A stretch of DNA of 64,000 nt from Aquimonas sp964586455 (GCA_964586455.1 CAZPHV010000014.1:25127-89126), one strand, 5' to 3'; positions 28,119-37,300 are shown, counted from the first letter of the stretch. The notes: generated by a model not told the origin, from the letters alone. Numbers and translations are program-made.

Positions 28119-28895
28119 ATGCGTATACGCCTCGTGCTACCGCTGCTTCTCGCGCTGCCGATTTTCTCCGCAGCCCATGCCGAAGACTTCGAGATCAAGA
28201 ACCGCGACGTCGCCGCGCTGGTCGCTGCACTGCAGAAATCCAACGAAACACCCGGGCCTCACCGGATTCGGCTGGCCGCCGGGGGCATCTACACACTGGA
28301 GTCCGCGTCGTCGACCGGGCTTGGCTTGCCGGCGCTGCGCGGCGAGATCGTGATCGAGGGCAATGGCGCCGAAATCCGCCGCTACGCCGCCTCCAGAATG
28401 GCCTTGATCGAGGTTGCCGCGGAGGCTCGCGTGCTCATCCGCGACCTCACGCTGGCCGAAGGCAGCCGGGGCGCGCTTCGTAATCACGGCGCGCTGCTGC
28501 TGGATCGGGTGTCGATCATCGACTCCTTCCACTCGGACGCCGATGCCATCGTCTCCAATTTCGGCCATCTGACTTTGCGTGACAGCCTGCTTGGCTGGAA
28601 CCAGATCAGCGTCAGTGATGGCGACACTGGCCTGATCGAAAACCACGGCCGGCTGAGCCTGCAGCGCTCGCGAATCGTCGGCAACTCGGCCAGCCGCGCC
28701 CTGGAGCGACGAGGCGATGCCGCTGCCGTCCTCAACACCGGCGAGCTCATCGCCAGCGCCATCGAATTCCAGGCCAACGCCATCATTGATCCGCTCGGCG
28801 GCATGGCCTTCCGGGCCGTGCTGAACCTGGGCCGGGGCACGGCAGAAGGGGTGCCTTCCCATCAGGTGATCGCCGATGACATCGAACTTCCTTAG
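28119..28895 (+). CDS. Secreted beta-helix-type protein
   Basis: A 258-residue exported protein with signal peptide MRIRLVLPLLLALPIFSAAHA. The mature chain shows the rungs of a right-handed parallel beta-helix: FEIKNRDVAALVAALQKSN, HRIRLAAGGIYTLES, EIVIEGNGAEIRRYA, RVLIRDLTLAEGSRGALRN, LTLRDSLLGWN and LSLQRSRIVGNSA. This ladder is typical of pectin-lyase-like and polymorphic outer-membrane-like proteins. No lyase active-site motif is evident. It lacks the F.DGFE tail found on two other secreted proteins here and ends ADDIELP. It is one of three beta-helix-type genes within 6 kb. Confidence 0.8.
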   Translation: MRIRLVLPLLLALPIFSAAHAEDFEIKNRDVAALVAALQKSNETPGPHRIRLAAGGIYTLESASSTGLGLPALRGEIVIEGNGAEIRRYAASRMALIEVAAEARVLIRDLTLAEGSRGALRNHGALLLDRVSIIDSFHSDADAIVSNFGHLTLRDSLLGWNQISVSDGDTGLIENHGRLSLQRSRIVGNSASRALERRGDAAAVLNTGELIASAIEFQANAIIDPLGGMAFRAVLNLGRGTAEGVPSHQVIADDIELP

Positions 28896-29143
28896 GCCAT
28901 CGCCTGTCACGAAGGCCCTCCGCTGCAGGCTGGAGCATAGGCGGCATCGTCCGCTGTCGCCGCTGCAGCTGCTGGTCTGGTGCGATGTGTCGCTTGGGTT
29001 GCCAAGCGCGCTCAGTGAGGAGGGCGCTCGCGCGGCAAGTCGCCACGCGGCGTGCTGCGCGATGCGGGTCACGAAGGACAGGTCGCCGCGTCGTTGATCG
29101 CGGTTGCCTTTCTGCGGCCTTGCACACGGATAGGACATACGAA

Positions 29144-29500
29144 ATGACGCGAGCCCTGGTTTTGCTTTCGATGCTCGTCGCCGGGCCCTGGCTGGTACGT
29201 GTGATCGCCCCGCGTCTGCGCAACTACGACTTCACCCGGGGCGGGGTTCCGCCGGGCGTGTTCGCTGCGCTGACCGGCGCCTTCGCTCTCTTTACGGTGT
29301 ATCAGCTGCTGGCGGGTCTGTTCACCGGCACGGTGATCTGCTTTGCCCGCAACTGTCAGGGTGCGACCTATGAGATCAGCAGCGCCCCGCAGATGTTCTG
29401 GTGGATGGTCGTGGGGCTCTTTGTGATCTCGATCTTTTCGGCGACGCTTGCATCGGCCAGCTTTTCGCAATGGCAGGAGCAGCGTCGAGGGCACCCCTGA
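29144..29500 (+). CDS. Small hypothetical membrane protein
   Basis: A 118-residue protein with three predicted membrane helices: TRALVLLSMLVAGPWLV at the N-terminus, FAALTGAFALFTVYQLLAGLF near the middle, and FWWMVVGLFVISIFSATL near the end. Two cysteines (CFARNC) lie between helices 2 and 3, probably outside the cell. I recognise no family. ATG 29144 is chosen because it begins the first helix; the longer upstream frame is Arg-rich. It converges on mfd, with a small CCCCTG/CAGGGG hairpin spanning its stop (29494-29517). Confidence 0.65.
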   Translation: MTRALVLLSMLVAGPWLVRVIAPRLRNYDFTRGGVPPGVFAALTGAFALFTVYQLLAGLFTGTVICFARNCQGATYEISSAPQMFWWMVVGLFVISIFSATLASASFSQWQEQRRGHP

Positions 29501-29651
29501 GGAGCCCTCTGCAGGGGCGTGCGACCGGATGCATAGGACTCGGGTTGCTGGCGTCAGTTGCGTCGTCCGCGTTCGCGTCGGCTGATCTATCGCCGTCGAG
29601 CCTTGGTTGCGGTGAACTCAGCGCGGGTTGCCCCGCACTCGCAGGTTTCGT

Positions 29652-32600
29652 TCAAGCCGCCCTGCCTGCAAGCGCCCCCAGCAGATTCCGCGCGGTCCGC
29701 AGCCGCGACGTCGCGTCCGGCAGTTCCAGCTTGAGCTTCAACTTGTCCGGCCCGTCCATTGCGAACACGCGCGGCTGGCCCTGGATCAGCTTGATCATGT
29801 TCATCGGGTCGAGCTTGGGCTGCTTTTCGAACTGTACGCGGCCGCCGCGTTCGCCCATTTCGAGCTTCTTGATGCCGAGCGCTGTCGCGTCGAGTTTGAG
29901 TTCGGTAACGGCGAACAGGTTCTTGGCGGGGTCGGGAAGCAGGCCGAAGCGGTCGATCATCTCGACTTGCAACTCGTGCAGGGCGTCGCGGTGTGGGGCG
30001 CTGGCGATGCGCTTGTACAGGGTCAGGCGGGTGTGCACATCGGGCAGGTAGTCGTCCGGAATCAGGGCGGGGATGTGCAGGCTGACCTCGGCGCCGTGGT
30101 CGCTGTGGCCGTCGAGATCAGGCAGCTTGCCCTGCTTGATGCTGCGTACCGCGCGCTCCAGCAGCTCGGTGTAGAGGCTGAAACCGACCTCGGCGATCTG
30201 GCCGCTCTGGCCTTCGCCCAGCAGCTCGCCGGCGCCGCGGATTTCAAGGTCATGCGTGGCCAGGGTGAAGCCGGCGCCCAGTTCTTCCAGTGAGGCCAAC
30301 GCTTCCAGCCGCTTTTCGGCGTCCTTGGTGATCGATTTGCGATCAGGAATGACCAGATAGGCATAGGCGCGGTGATGGCTGCGGCCGACGCGGCCGCGCA
30401 GCTGGTGCAGCTGGGCCAGGCCGAAGCGGTCGGCACGGTTGATGATGATGGTGTTGGCGCTGGGAATGTCGATGCCGCTTTCGACGATGGTGGTACACAG
30501 CAGAACATTGAAGCGCTGGCGGTGAAAATCAAGCATCACCTGCTCCAGCTCGCGCTCGGGCATCTGCCCGTGGGCGATGCGGATACGTGCCTCGGGCACC
30601 AGCTCCAGCAGGTCGCGCTGCATGCGCTCGATGTTCTCGACTTCGTTGTGCAGGAAATAGACCTGGCCACCGCGCGCGAACTCGCGCTGGAAGGCCTCGC
30701 GCAGCTGGGCGGCGTCCCACTGGGCGATGAAAGTCTGCACGGCCAGGCGATGCGCCGGCGGGGTGGCGATGATGCTCAGATCGCGCAGCCCGCTCATGGC
30801 CATGTTGAGCGTGCGCGGGATCGGCGTGGCGGTCAGCGTCAGCAGGTGCACCTCCGCGCGCAGTGCCTTCAGCGCCTCCTTCTGGCGCACCCCGAAGCGC
30901 TGTTCCTCGTCGACGATGACGCAGCCGAGGTCCTTGAACTTGACGTCGGCCTGCAGCAGGCGATGGGTGCCCACGATCACATCGATACCGCCGTCGGCGA
31001 GCTTCTCAAGTTCCGCCTTGATCTCCTTGGCGGTCTTGAAACGCGACAGCACCTCCACCCGCAGCGGCCAGTCGGCGAAGCGGTCGCGCAGGTTGCGGTA
31101 GTGCTGTTCGGCCAGCAGGGTGGTGGGCACCAGGATCGCGACCTGGCGGCCGCTCATGGCAGTCGCGAAGGCCGCGCGCACCGCGACCTCGGTCTTGCCG
31201 AAGCCGACGTCGCCGCAGACCACACGGTCCATCGGCAGGCTGGACTGCAGGTCGGTCAGTACGGCCTCGATCGACTGCAGCTGATCGGGCGTTTCTTCGA
31301 ACGGAAAGCCGGCGGCGAACTGCTCGTACTGCGGGCGATCGATGTCGATCGCCAGGCCTTGGCGCGCCTGACGCTTGGCCTGGATTTCCAGCAGCTCGGC
31401 GGCGACATCGCGGACTTTTTCTGCAGCCTTGCGGCGTGCCTTCTCCCAGGCCTCGCCACCCAGCGAGTGCAGGGGCGCGAGCTCGGGCGAGGCACCGCTG
31501 TACCGATTGACCAGATGCAGCTGGGCCACCGGCACGTAGAGCTTGTCGCCCTTCGCGTATTCAATCGCGAGGAACTCGGCCTTCTGACCGCCGACATCCA
31601 GCACTTCCAGACCGCGGTAGCGGCCGACGCCGTGATCCTCATGAACAATCGGCGCGCCGATCGACAGCTCGGACAGGTCGCGGATGATGCTTTCGGGCTC
31701 ACGGCCGGCGCGCTTGCGGCGGCGCGGCTGGGCGGCGCGCTCGGGGAAAAGCTGGCGCTCGGTCAGCACGCACAGGGCGGGCTGGACGATGTTGAAGCCG
31801 TCTTCCAGCGCAGCCACGGTGATCGCGTAGCGGGCGCCGTCGGCGGCCGCAAAGCTGGACCAGTCGGCGACCGTTTCGGGCTTGAGATCCAGCGCGGACA
31901 GCTGCTCGATCAGGGCTTCACGGCGGCCGGCGGAGTCGGCTGCGATCAGCACGCGACCGGGGTAGCTCGACAGCAGCGAGCGCAGCGCGGTGCCGCTGGG
32001 TTCGTTCTGCCGGGTAATCGGTGTGGCCGGGGCGGGTGCGTCGCCGAGCGCCAGCGCTTCGTCGTGGCGCGGGTGGGTGCTGCCGCAGATCTCGATGCGA
32101 CGCACAGCGTTCAGCCGCTGACGCAGTGACTCGGGGGCGAGAAAGAGTTCTTCCGGCGGCAGCAGCGGGCGTTCGATGTCGTGGCGGCGCTGCTCGTAGC
32201 GCTCGGAGGCCTGCTTCCAGAAGGCCTCGGCGGCTTCCAGTGAGCCTTCGCCGAGCAGGCAGAGGGTGTCGGCACCGAGGTAGTCGAACAGGCTGGAGGT
32301 GTCGTCGAAGAACAGCGGCAGGTAATACTCGATGCCCGCCGGCGCGCCGCCTTCCTTCATGTCCTGGTACAGCGTGCAGCGGCGCGGGTCGATCGGGAAG
32401 CGCTCGCGCAGGGTGGCGCGGAAACGCTTGCTGGCGGCCTCATCCAGCGGGAACTCACGCGCCGGCAGCAGGCGCACCTCGGTGACCTTCTGCAGGCTGC
32501 GCTGGTTCTCCGGGTCGAAGGTGCGGATCGAATCGATCTCGTCGTCCAGCAGCTCGATCCGATACGGCTCGGCGCTGCCCATCGGGAAGATGTCGAGCAA

Positions 32601-33179
32601 GGCGCCGCGCACCGCGAAGTCGCCCGGGTCGAGCACTTGCGGCACATTACGGTAGCCGGCGGACTGCAGGCGCAGCTTCTCGGTGTCGAGGTCGAGGCGC
32701 TGACCGTTCTTCACTACCAGCGAGCCGCCGCTGATGAAGCTGACCGGCGCCAAGCGCTGCATCAGGGTGCCGACCGGCACCACCAGCAGGCCGTGCTTGA
32801 CCGCCGGCAATCGGTACAGCGTGGCGATGCGCTGGCTGACGATTTCGGCGTGCGGGCTGAACGGGTCGTAGGGCAGAGTTTCCCAGTCTGGGAAATGCAG
32901 CACCGGCAGATCGCGGGCGAACACCGATAGCTCGGCTTCCAGCGCCTGCGCATGGAAGCTGTCGCGGGCGATGGCCACCAGCAGGCCGCTGTGGCGGCTG
33001 GCGGCTTCGGCGACGGCGAGCGCGAGCGCACTGGGGCTGGCCGGCGCACGCCAGAACGCGCGCTGTTGCCCAGCAGCGGGCAGGGGCGGGGAGAGCAGGG
33101 CGGAGCGGGATGCGGCGTTGTTCAAGACAGGGTCCGGACGTGAGGGGGCCGCGATGCGGCGCCGATTTCGGTAACCCAC
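29652..33179 (-). CDS. mfd: Transcription-repair coupling factor
   Basis: A protein of up to 1175 residues that removes RNA polymerase stalled at DNA damage and recruits UvrA. The UvrB-like N-terminal domains run from about 40 to 350 (FPDWETLPYDPFSPH, VVPVGTLMQRL). The polymerase-interaction (CarD-like) domain at about 500-570 contains IVHEDHGVGRYRGLEVL. The helicase core includes Walker A GDVGFGKTEVA near residue 655, DEEQRFGV, TLTATPIPRTLNMAMSG and the C-terminal TRCF domain. The start is uncertain: GTG 33179 has no clear ribosome site, and TTG 33125 is possible. A TACACT at 33182-33187 on the minus strand could be a -10 box, which would favour the shorter form. Confidence 0.97.
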   Translation of the reverse strand: MGYRNRRRIAAPSRPDPVLNNAASRSALLSPPLPAAGQQRAFWRAPASPSALALAVAEAASRHSGLLVAIARDSFHAQALEAELSVFARDLPVLHFPDWETLPYDPFSPHAEIVSQRIATLYRLPAVKHGLLVVPVGTLMQRLAPVSFISGGSLVVKNGQRLDLDTEKLRLQSAGYRNVPQVLDPGDFAVRGALLDIFPMGSAEPYRIELLDDEIDSIRTFDPENQRSLQKVTEVRLLPAREFPLDEAASKRFRATLRERFPIDPRRCTLYQDMKEGGAPAGIEYYLPLFFDDTSSLFDYLGADTLCLLGEGSLEAAEAFWKQASERYEQRRHDIERPLLPPEELFLAPESLRQRLNAVRRIEICGSTHPRHDEALALGDAPAPATPITRQNEPSGTALRSLLSSYPGRVLIAADSAGRREALIEQLSALDLKPETVADWSSFAAADGARYAITVAALEDGFNIVQPALCVLTERQLFPERAAQPRRRKRAGREPESIIRDLSELSIGAPIVHEDHGVGRYRGLEVLDVGGQKAEFLAIEYAKGDKLYVPVAQLHLVNRYSGASPELAPLHSLGGEAWEKARRKAAEKVRDVAAELLEIQAKRQARQGLAIDIDRPQYEQFAAGFPFEETPDQLQSIEAVLTDLQSSLPMDRVVCGDVGFGKTEVAVRAAFATAMSGRQVAILVPTTLLAEQHYRNLRDRFADWPLRVEVLSRFKTAKEIKAELEKLADGGIDVIVGTHRLLQADVKFKDLGCVIVDEEQRFGVRQKEALKALRAEVHLLTLTATPIPRTLNMAMSGLRDLSIIATPPAHRLAVQTFIAQWDAAQLREAFQREFARGGQVYFLHNEVENIERMQRDLLELVPEARIRIAHGQMPERELEQVMLDFHRQRFNVLLCTTIVESGIDIPSANTIIINRADRFGLAQLHQLRGRVGRSHHRAYAYLVIPDRKSITKDAEKRLEALASLEELGAGFTLATHDLEIRGAGELLGEGQSGQIAEVGFSLYTELLERAVRSIKQGKLPDLDGHSDHGAEVSLHIPALIPDDYLPDVHTRLTLYKRIASAPHRDALHELQVEMIDRFGLLPDPAKNLFAVTELKLDATALGIKKLEMGERGGRVQFEKQPKLDPMNMIKLIQGQPRVFAMDGPDKLKLKLELPDATSRLRTARNLLGALAGRAA

Positions 33180-33454
33180 AAGTGTAGCGGCCGGGCTCGC
33201 TGCTTCGTCGTGAGGGTGTAGCGGCAGAGCAGGTTGGGTGGAGGCTGTCTGCGACAGCCAGGGGGCTGCGTTCGTTCTGGCTGCGCGTTCGCGCGTCGCG
33301 CGGAGGGCAGAAATCCGCCAGGCCTGGCCTGCGAGGTTTGGACCTTGGATTCAGGTCGGACACCATCGCTGCCCATTGCTTCGCGCATGCGGTCAGAGTG
33401 CTTTGCGAGCCTGCGCTACACTCGCCGCGCAGTTCGTCGCCGGAATTCGACCTC

Positions 33455-34018
33455 ATGGGCAACGCTACCGATCGCCAGCAGTTGACCCAGCTTCTGCACG
33501 CCTGGAGCGCCGGCGAGGCCCCTGCGGCCGAGGCCGTGCTTGAGATTGTCTACGACCGAATGCGTCAGCTCGCCGCCAACAAGCTGCGCGCCAACCCCGG
33601 CAATGGTCTGGAGCCGACCGAACTCGCCAACGAGCTGGTCATCAATCTGCTGGAAGCCCACGTCGAATGGGTCGACCGAGTGCATTTCTTCCGCACTGTC
33701 GCGGTGGCGATGCGCAATCTGCTCTGTGATCTGGGGCGCAAGCAGCTGGCGGCCAAGCACGGCGGCGGCCAATTGCGTGTCACCTTTCGTGCCGCTGAGA
33801 ATGAGCCGGCGCCCGAGTTCACCCAGGCGGAAGCCCTGCACGACGCATTACTCGAGCTGCGCACAAACGATGCGCGCAAGGCCGACGTGATCGAGCTCAC
33901 TTATCTGGTGGGGCTGGAGCACGAAGAAGTCGCGAAGGTGCTTGACGTCTCGCTGGCTACCGTCAACCGCGATCTGCGATTCGCGCGTGCGTTCCTGCGC
34001 GATCGCATGGAGGGGTGA
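33455..34018 (+). CDS. ECF-type RNA polymerase sigma factor (Sigma70_ECF, TIGR02999-like)
   Basis: A 187-residue sigma factor of the PF07638 type. Region 2 contains YDRMRQLAANKLRANPG and ELVINLLEAHVEWVDRVHFFRTVAVAMRN. Region 4 contains VIELTYLVGLEHEEVAKVLDVSLATVNRDLRFARAFL, a typical DNA-binding helix-turn-helix. In relatives known to me, such sigma factors often sit next to a Ser/Thr protein kinase gene. None is present here: downstream are 336 bases without a gene, then bpt on the other strand. No anti-sigma gene is adjacent either. The start is ATG 33455 (MGNATDRQQL), where family similarity begins. Confidence 0.9.
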   Translation: MGNATDRQQLTQLLHAWSAGEAPAAEAVLEIVYDRMRQLAANKLRANPGNGLEPTELANELVINLLEAHVEWVDRVHFFRTVAVAMRNLLCDLGRKQLAAKHGGGQLRVTFRAAENEPAPEFTQAEALHDALLELRTNDARKADVIELTYLVGLEHEEVAKVLDVSLATVNRDLRFARAFLRDRMEG

Positions 34019-34354
34019 GTGCGGTTGGCTGGCTCGTGCGTCTACGTTCGATCAGTTGGCCACCAAGCCAGTCACACAGCTTCGCGGCCCGCCGCGGAGC
34101 GGGTCCGAAGGTAGGCGCGTTTCTAGGCTCTCGATAGAGGCGCGTTGCTGAGCACTCGGCTTCTATGCAGGGGCGGCGTCCCTCGTTGTCGTAGGGTAGA
34201 TAAGCGCAGCGCATCTACCAGCGAGTCCTGAAGAAGCGTGCTCGTCAGCGGTGCGATTCCAGTGAGTGCTTCGCTCTTGAGGACATGGCCACCAAGCCCG
34301 TCGACGCGCGAGCCTCGGTTCGGCACCCCTGACAATCCTGACCGACACCCCAGC
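34019..34354. repeat. Intergenic region with REP-like element, family A
   Basis: No gene is seen. The family A palindrome lies at 34190-34220 with GTAGGGTAG at its left end. The flanks share no obvious similarity with the 137-bp array apart from the element. The region separates convergent genes (the sigma factor and bpt). Confidence 0.75.
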
Positions 34355-35074
34355 TCACTCGCTCGCCGGCATCGGTTCCCAATCGCCATGGCGCAGCTGT
34401 TCGATGCCGCTGAAGCGACGCTTGTAGTCCATCTTCGGATGGCCCTGCAGCCAGAAACCCAGATACACATGGCTCAGCTCAAGCTCGCGTGCCCATTCGA
34501 TCTGGCGAAGGATGGCGAAGGTGCCGAGACTTCGCGCGCTGTCGTCGGGATCAAAGAAGGTGTAGACCGCCGACAGCCCGTTCGGCAGCAGGTCGCTGAC
34601 CGCCACGCCTTTCAGCACGCCTTCGCCGTCGTGGAAGCAGAGGAATCGGGTCGGGCTCCACGGCGCGCTCAGGAAATTGTCGAAGTCCTCGGGGCGCGGT
34701 TGGTCCATGCCGCCCTTGGGATGTCGGCTCGCCAGGTAGCGCTGGTACAGCCCGAAGACCTGGTCGTCGCGCTCTGCGGGCTGGTCGCGCATGTGCAGGT
34801 CGGCGTTGCGGCGCAGACAGCGGCTCTGGCTGCGGTTCGGCGCGAACGCGCGCACATCGATCCGCACCGGCACGCAGGCCATGCAGGTCGCGCACTGCGG
34901 GCGATACACGTGTCCGCCCGAGCGGCGGAATCCCTGCGCCAGCGCGGCGGGGTACACCACCGGCAAGGCGCGGCTGTCCGGGTCGAGCACGATGTCGCGG
35001 GCACGCCGATCCGGCCAGTAGCCGCACGGATGCTCGGCAGTCTGGTAGATGCGGATCGAGCCGGCGGCGGTCAT
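34355..35074 (-). CDS. bpt: Aspartate/glutamate leucyltransferase
   Basis: A 239-residue L/F-type transferase of the Bpt (Ate1-like) family. It adds Leu to proteins with N-terminal Asp or Glu and so marks them for ClpAP degradation by the N-end rule. The N-terminal domain has the cysteine cluster QCATCMACVPVRIDV at about residues 60-74. Conserved C-terminal segments are YLASRHPKGGMD, RFLCFHDGEGVLKGVAVSDLL, SAVYTFFDPDDSARSLGTF and HVYLGFWLQGHPKMDYK. Length is normal for the family. It may be co-transcribed with the upstream sigma factor gene, since 23 bases separate them. Confidence 0.95.
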   Translation of the reverse strand: MTAAGSIRIYQTAEHPCGYWPDRRARDIVLDPDSRALPVVYPAALAQGFRRSGGHVYRPQCATCMACVPVRIDVRAFAPNRSQSRCLRRNADLHMRDQPAERDDQVFGLYQRYLASRHPKGGMDQPRPEDFDNFLSAPWSPTRFLCFHDGEGVLKGVAVSDLLPNGLSAVYTFFDPDDSARSLGTFAILRQIEWARELELSHVYLGFWLQGHPKMDYKRRFSGIEQLRHGDWEPMPASE

Positions 35075-35097
35075 GCGTCGATGTACTCCCGGTCGGG

Positions 35098-36306
35098 TCA
35101 GCCCGCGGGCGCAGCCGTCATCACACCGATGCCGAGCGCCACCAGGCCGAGCAACATTCCGGCCAGCATGCTCCAGATCGCGTAGCGGCGCTCGGCCATG
35201 CGTTCCAACTCGGCGCGGCCGGGATCACGTCGGCGTTCAATCTCATGGCGTCGCTCCAGTAGCCGCGGGAGCCACAGCAGATTCATCGCGCCGACCGCCG
35301 CCATCATCACCACGAACACGATGCCGGGCACGACAGGGTCGCCTTCCATGCCGGCGAAGAACATGCCAGCGGCGAACAGCACCACGACGGCGATCGCTAC
35401 GGCCGAGTAGCGCGTCAGTGAACGCTTTTCGTCTTCGTCGATGGCGGTGATCCAGTACCGGCGCACGCCGAAGACCACGCCGGCGATGCCGGCCACCAGC
35501 GCGAACAGTGCGCTGCCTGCCGCGCCCAGCAGGACCTTGCCGGCGCCCTTGCCGGCGCTGGCACCGCCGAACATCAGCTTCGAAACGCCCTTTGCGCTGC
35601 CGCCTGCGGCAAGGCCCATTTTCTTTCCGGCGAGCAGGCCGCCGGCGGTCGCGGCGACTGCGGCCCCGGGGACCAAAGACAGGCCGCCCACCACCAGAGC
35701 GGTGAACGCGATGCCGGGTGCGGTGCTTTGTGCGAACTCGCCGATGCGCTTCAGCATGTCCGCACGCAGTGAATCGCGGGCGCGCTGCAGGCGCTTGCGA
35801 ACGGCGGCGTCCTGCATGCCCAGCAGCTGTGCGACCTGCTTCGAGCTCTGACCTTCGCGGTAATAGATGAGCAGGATCTCGCGGGTTTCTTCGGGCAATT
35901 CGTCAATCAGCTCAGCGACGATCTGCTCTTCGTGCTGGCGCGACAACAGTTCAGGCGCATCCGGCGTGGGGTCAGCGACCACCGCGAGGATGTCGTCCAT
36001 GTCGCCGCCGTAGCGCTTTTCGCTGGCGCGTCGGCGCAAATGATCGCGTGCCAGATTGCGGGTGATCTGGCGCAGCCACGGCAGAAAGCTGCCGGTGTTG
36101 CGCAACTGCGGAAGGTTGTTCCAGGCATTGATGAAAGCGTCCTGGGCGATGTCCTGGCTGGTCGGCACGTCGCGCACGATCGACAGCGCGATGGCCGTGA
36201 CCGAGTTCTGACTGGCGGCGACGATGCGCCCGAAGGCTGCGCGGTCACCGTTCTGGGCGCGTGGCAGGTGCTCGGAAATGACCAGGTCGAGGGTTTCGGC
36301 GTTCAT
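35098..36306 (-). CDS. Sigma-70 family (ECF) factor fused to a C-terminal membrane domain
   Basis: A 402-residue protein. The first 180 residues are a complete ECF sigma factor: region 2 with IALSIVRDVPTSQDIAQDAF and FLPWLRQITRNLARDHL, and region 4 with LPEETREILLIYYREGQS and SKQVAQLLGMQDAAVRKRLQRAR. After about residue 195 come several hydrophobic segments: a Gly/Ala-rich pair (GIAFTALVVGGLSLVPGAAVAA), VLLGAAGSALFALVAGIAGVVFGV, YSAVAIAVVVLFAAGMFFAGM, IVFVVMMAAVGAMNLLWL and a last helix at the C-terminus. A sigma factor held at the membrane could be controlled by release or by its own domain. No separate anti-sigma gene is adjacent. ATG 36306 begins the sigma domain. Confidence 0.88.
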   Translation of the reverse strand: MNAETLDLVISEHLPRAQNGDRAAFGRIVAASQNSVTAIALSIVRDVPTSQDIAQDAFINAWNNLPQLRNTGSFLPWLRQITRNLARDHLRRRASEKRYGGDMDDILAVVADPTPDAPELLSRQHEEQIVAELIDELPEETREILLIYYREGQSSKQVAQLLGMQDAAVRKRLQRARDSLRADMLKRIGEFAQSTAPGIAFTALVVGGLSLVPGAAVAATAGGLLAGKKMGLAAGGSAKGVSKLMFGGASAGKGAGKVLLGAAGSALFALVAGIAGVVFGVRRYWITAIDEDEKRSLTRYSAVAIAVVVLFAAGMFFAGMEGDPVVPGIVFVVMMAAVGAMNLLWLPRLLERRHEIERRRDPGRAELERMAERRYAIWSMLAGMLLGLVALGIGVMTAAPAG

Positions 36307-36751
36307 GCGGCTCTTCGGCTGTGGATGCTGGGGCGTCTGACGAATGCATTGGGCAGGTGTGACTGCTGCCATCGTCAGGTGGGATCGAGTGCCTGGCAAG
36401 TCCGCAATCGTTGCGGCTTGAACAGGGTCTACGACTTTGGTCGAAAGGATTGTCCGCCACTGCCGAAAGTCATGCGCAATGACCACACGCACGCACAACC
36501 GGATGCCAGCTGAATGACGCTCGCGGCCGGCTTTTCTCGTATTGAACAGTGCGGCAAACCTGCTGTCTCAAGTCGACCCCTCATTCTGTGTAGCTCTCTT
36601 GAGGGAACGAACAGCCGACAAGGCTGGTATGGAACGGAATGTGCATATGCGATCCCCAAGGCGAATTCGGGTCAGTTCCTTGACGGTGCGGTGACGCATC
36701 CAGAAACGGCCACCGGGCTCGCCTACGTGCCTCAACCCATCGGTGAATATT
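36307..36751. promoter_or_regulatory. Divergent promoter region, sigma factor / marR
   Basis: These 445 bases separate two divergent regulator genes and are lower in GC than the surroundings, especially 36520-36760. An 85-codon frame at 36514-36771 looks more protein-like than usual shadows but overlaps the marR start and has no ribosome site, so I do not call it. GGTGA lies 6 bases before the marR ATG. I see no definite promoter boxes. Confidence 0.4.
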
Positions 36752-37249
36752 ATGAGCAAGCGAAAAGCTGAAGCCGCGGCCAACGAAGCCGCTGAACTGC
36801 AGGCAGGCGAAATGCCCGCCGGCACCTCCCGTCTGGATGATCTGCTTGGCCTGTCCCTGCGACGCGCCGAGTCTGCTGCATCCGAAGAGCTGGCCGCGCA
36901 ACTCAACGCGCATGACAGCACCCCCACCCGCATGATGGCGCTGATGATCGTGGCCGAGCGCCCCGGCCTGAAGCTTGTCGATCTGGCCCGCGCCCTGGGC
37001 ATCGCCCGTTCTGGCGCGGTGGTCCTGGTCGATGAGCTGGAGAATCGCGGTCAGGTCAAGCGTCGTCCGATGCCGGGTGACCGTCGCGCGCACAGCCTGG
37101 TGGCTACGCCGCGTGGCCTGAAGGCCCTTGAGAAGCTGGTCGATGTGGCCAAGGCTTCGGATGACAAGGTGTTCGAGGTACTGGGTCCGCGCGATCGTCA
37201 GACCCTGTTGAAGCTGCTGTCGAAGATCGCGCCGCTGCCGGCGTCCTGA
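36752..37249 (+). CDS. MarR-family transcriptional regulator
   Basis: A 165-residue DNA-binding protein with a basic, Ala/Glu-rich N-terminal extension (about 30 residues) before a winged helix-turn-helix. The core includes TRMMALMIVAERPGLKLVDLARALGIARSGAVVLVDELENRG (about 55-95) and the wing QVKRRPMPGDRRAHSLVATPRG (about 96-117), with the DRR typical of MarR proteins. Dimerisation helices flank it. The target is unknown, and no adjacent efflux or catabolic gene suggests a ligand. ATG 36752 is supported by GGTGA six bases upstream. A strong intrinsic terminator follows the gene. Confidence 0.92.
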   Translation: MSKRKAEAAANEAAELQAGEMPAGTSRLDDLLGLSLRRAESAASEELAAQLNAHDSTPTRMMALMIVAERPGLKLVDLARALGIARSGAVVLVDELENRGQVKRRPMPGDRRAHSLVATPRGLKALEKLVDVAKASDDKVFEVLGPRDRQTLLKLLSKIAPLPAS

Positions 37250-37300
37250 TCTCGTCAACGGCACCTTCGGGCCGGGACCCGAGCGTGTCGAGATTCCATC

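Noticed and set aside
30372..32129. A 585-codon open frame on the plus strand
   Set aside because: It is antisense to mfd, whose motifs are unambiguous in the other direction.
36514..36771. An 85-codon frame with fairly normal composition upstream of marR
   Set aside because: It overlaps the marR start, has no ribosome site or family match, and the locally lower GC explains its composition.
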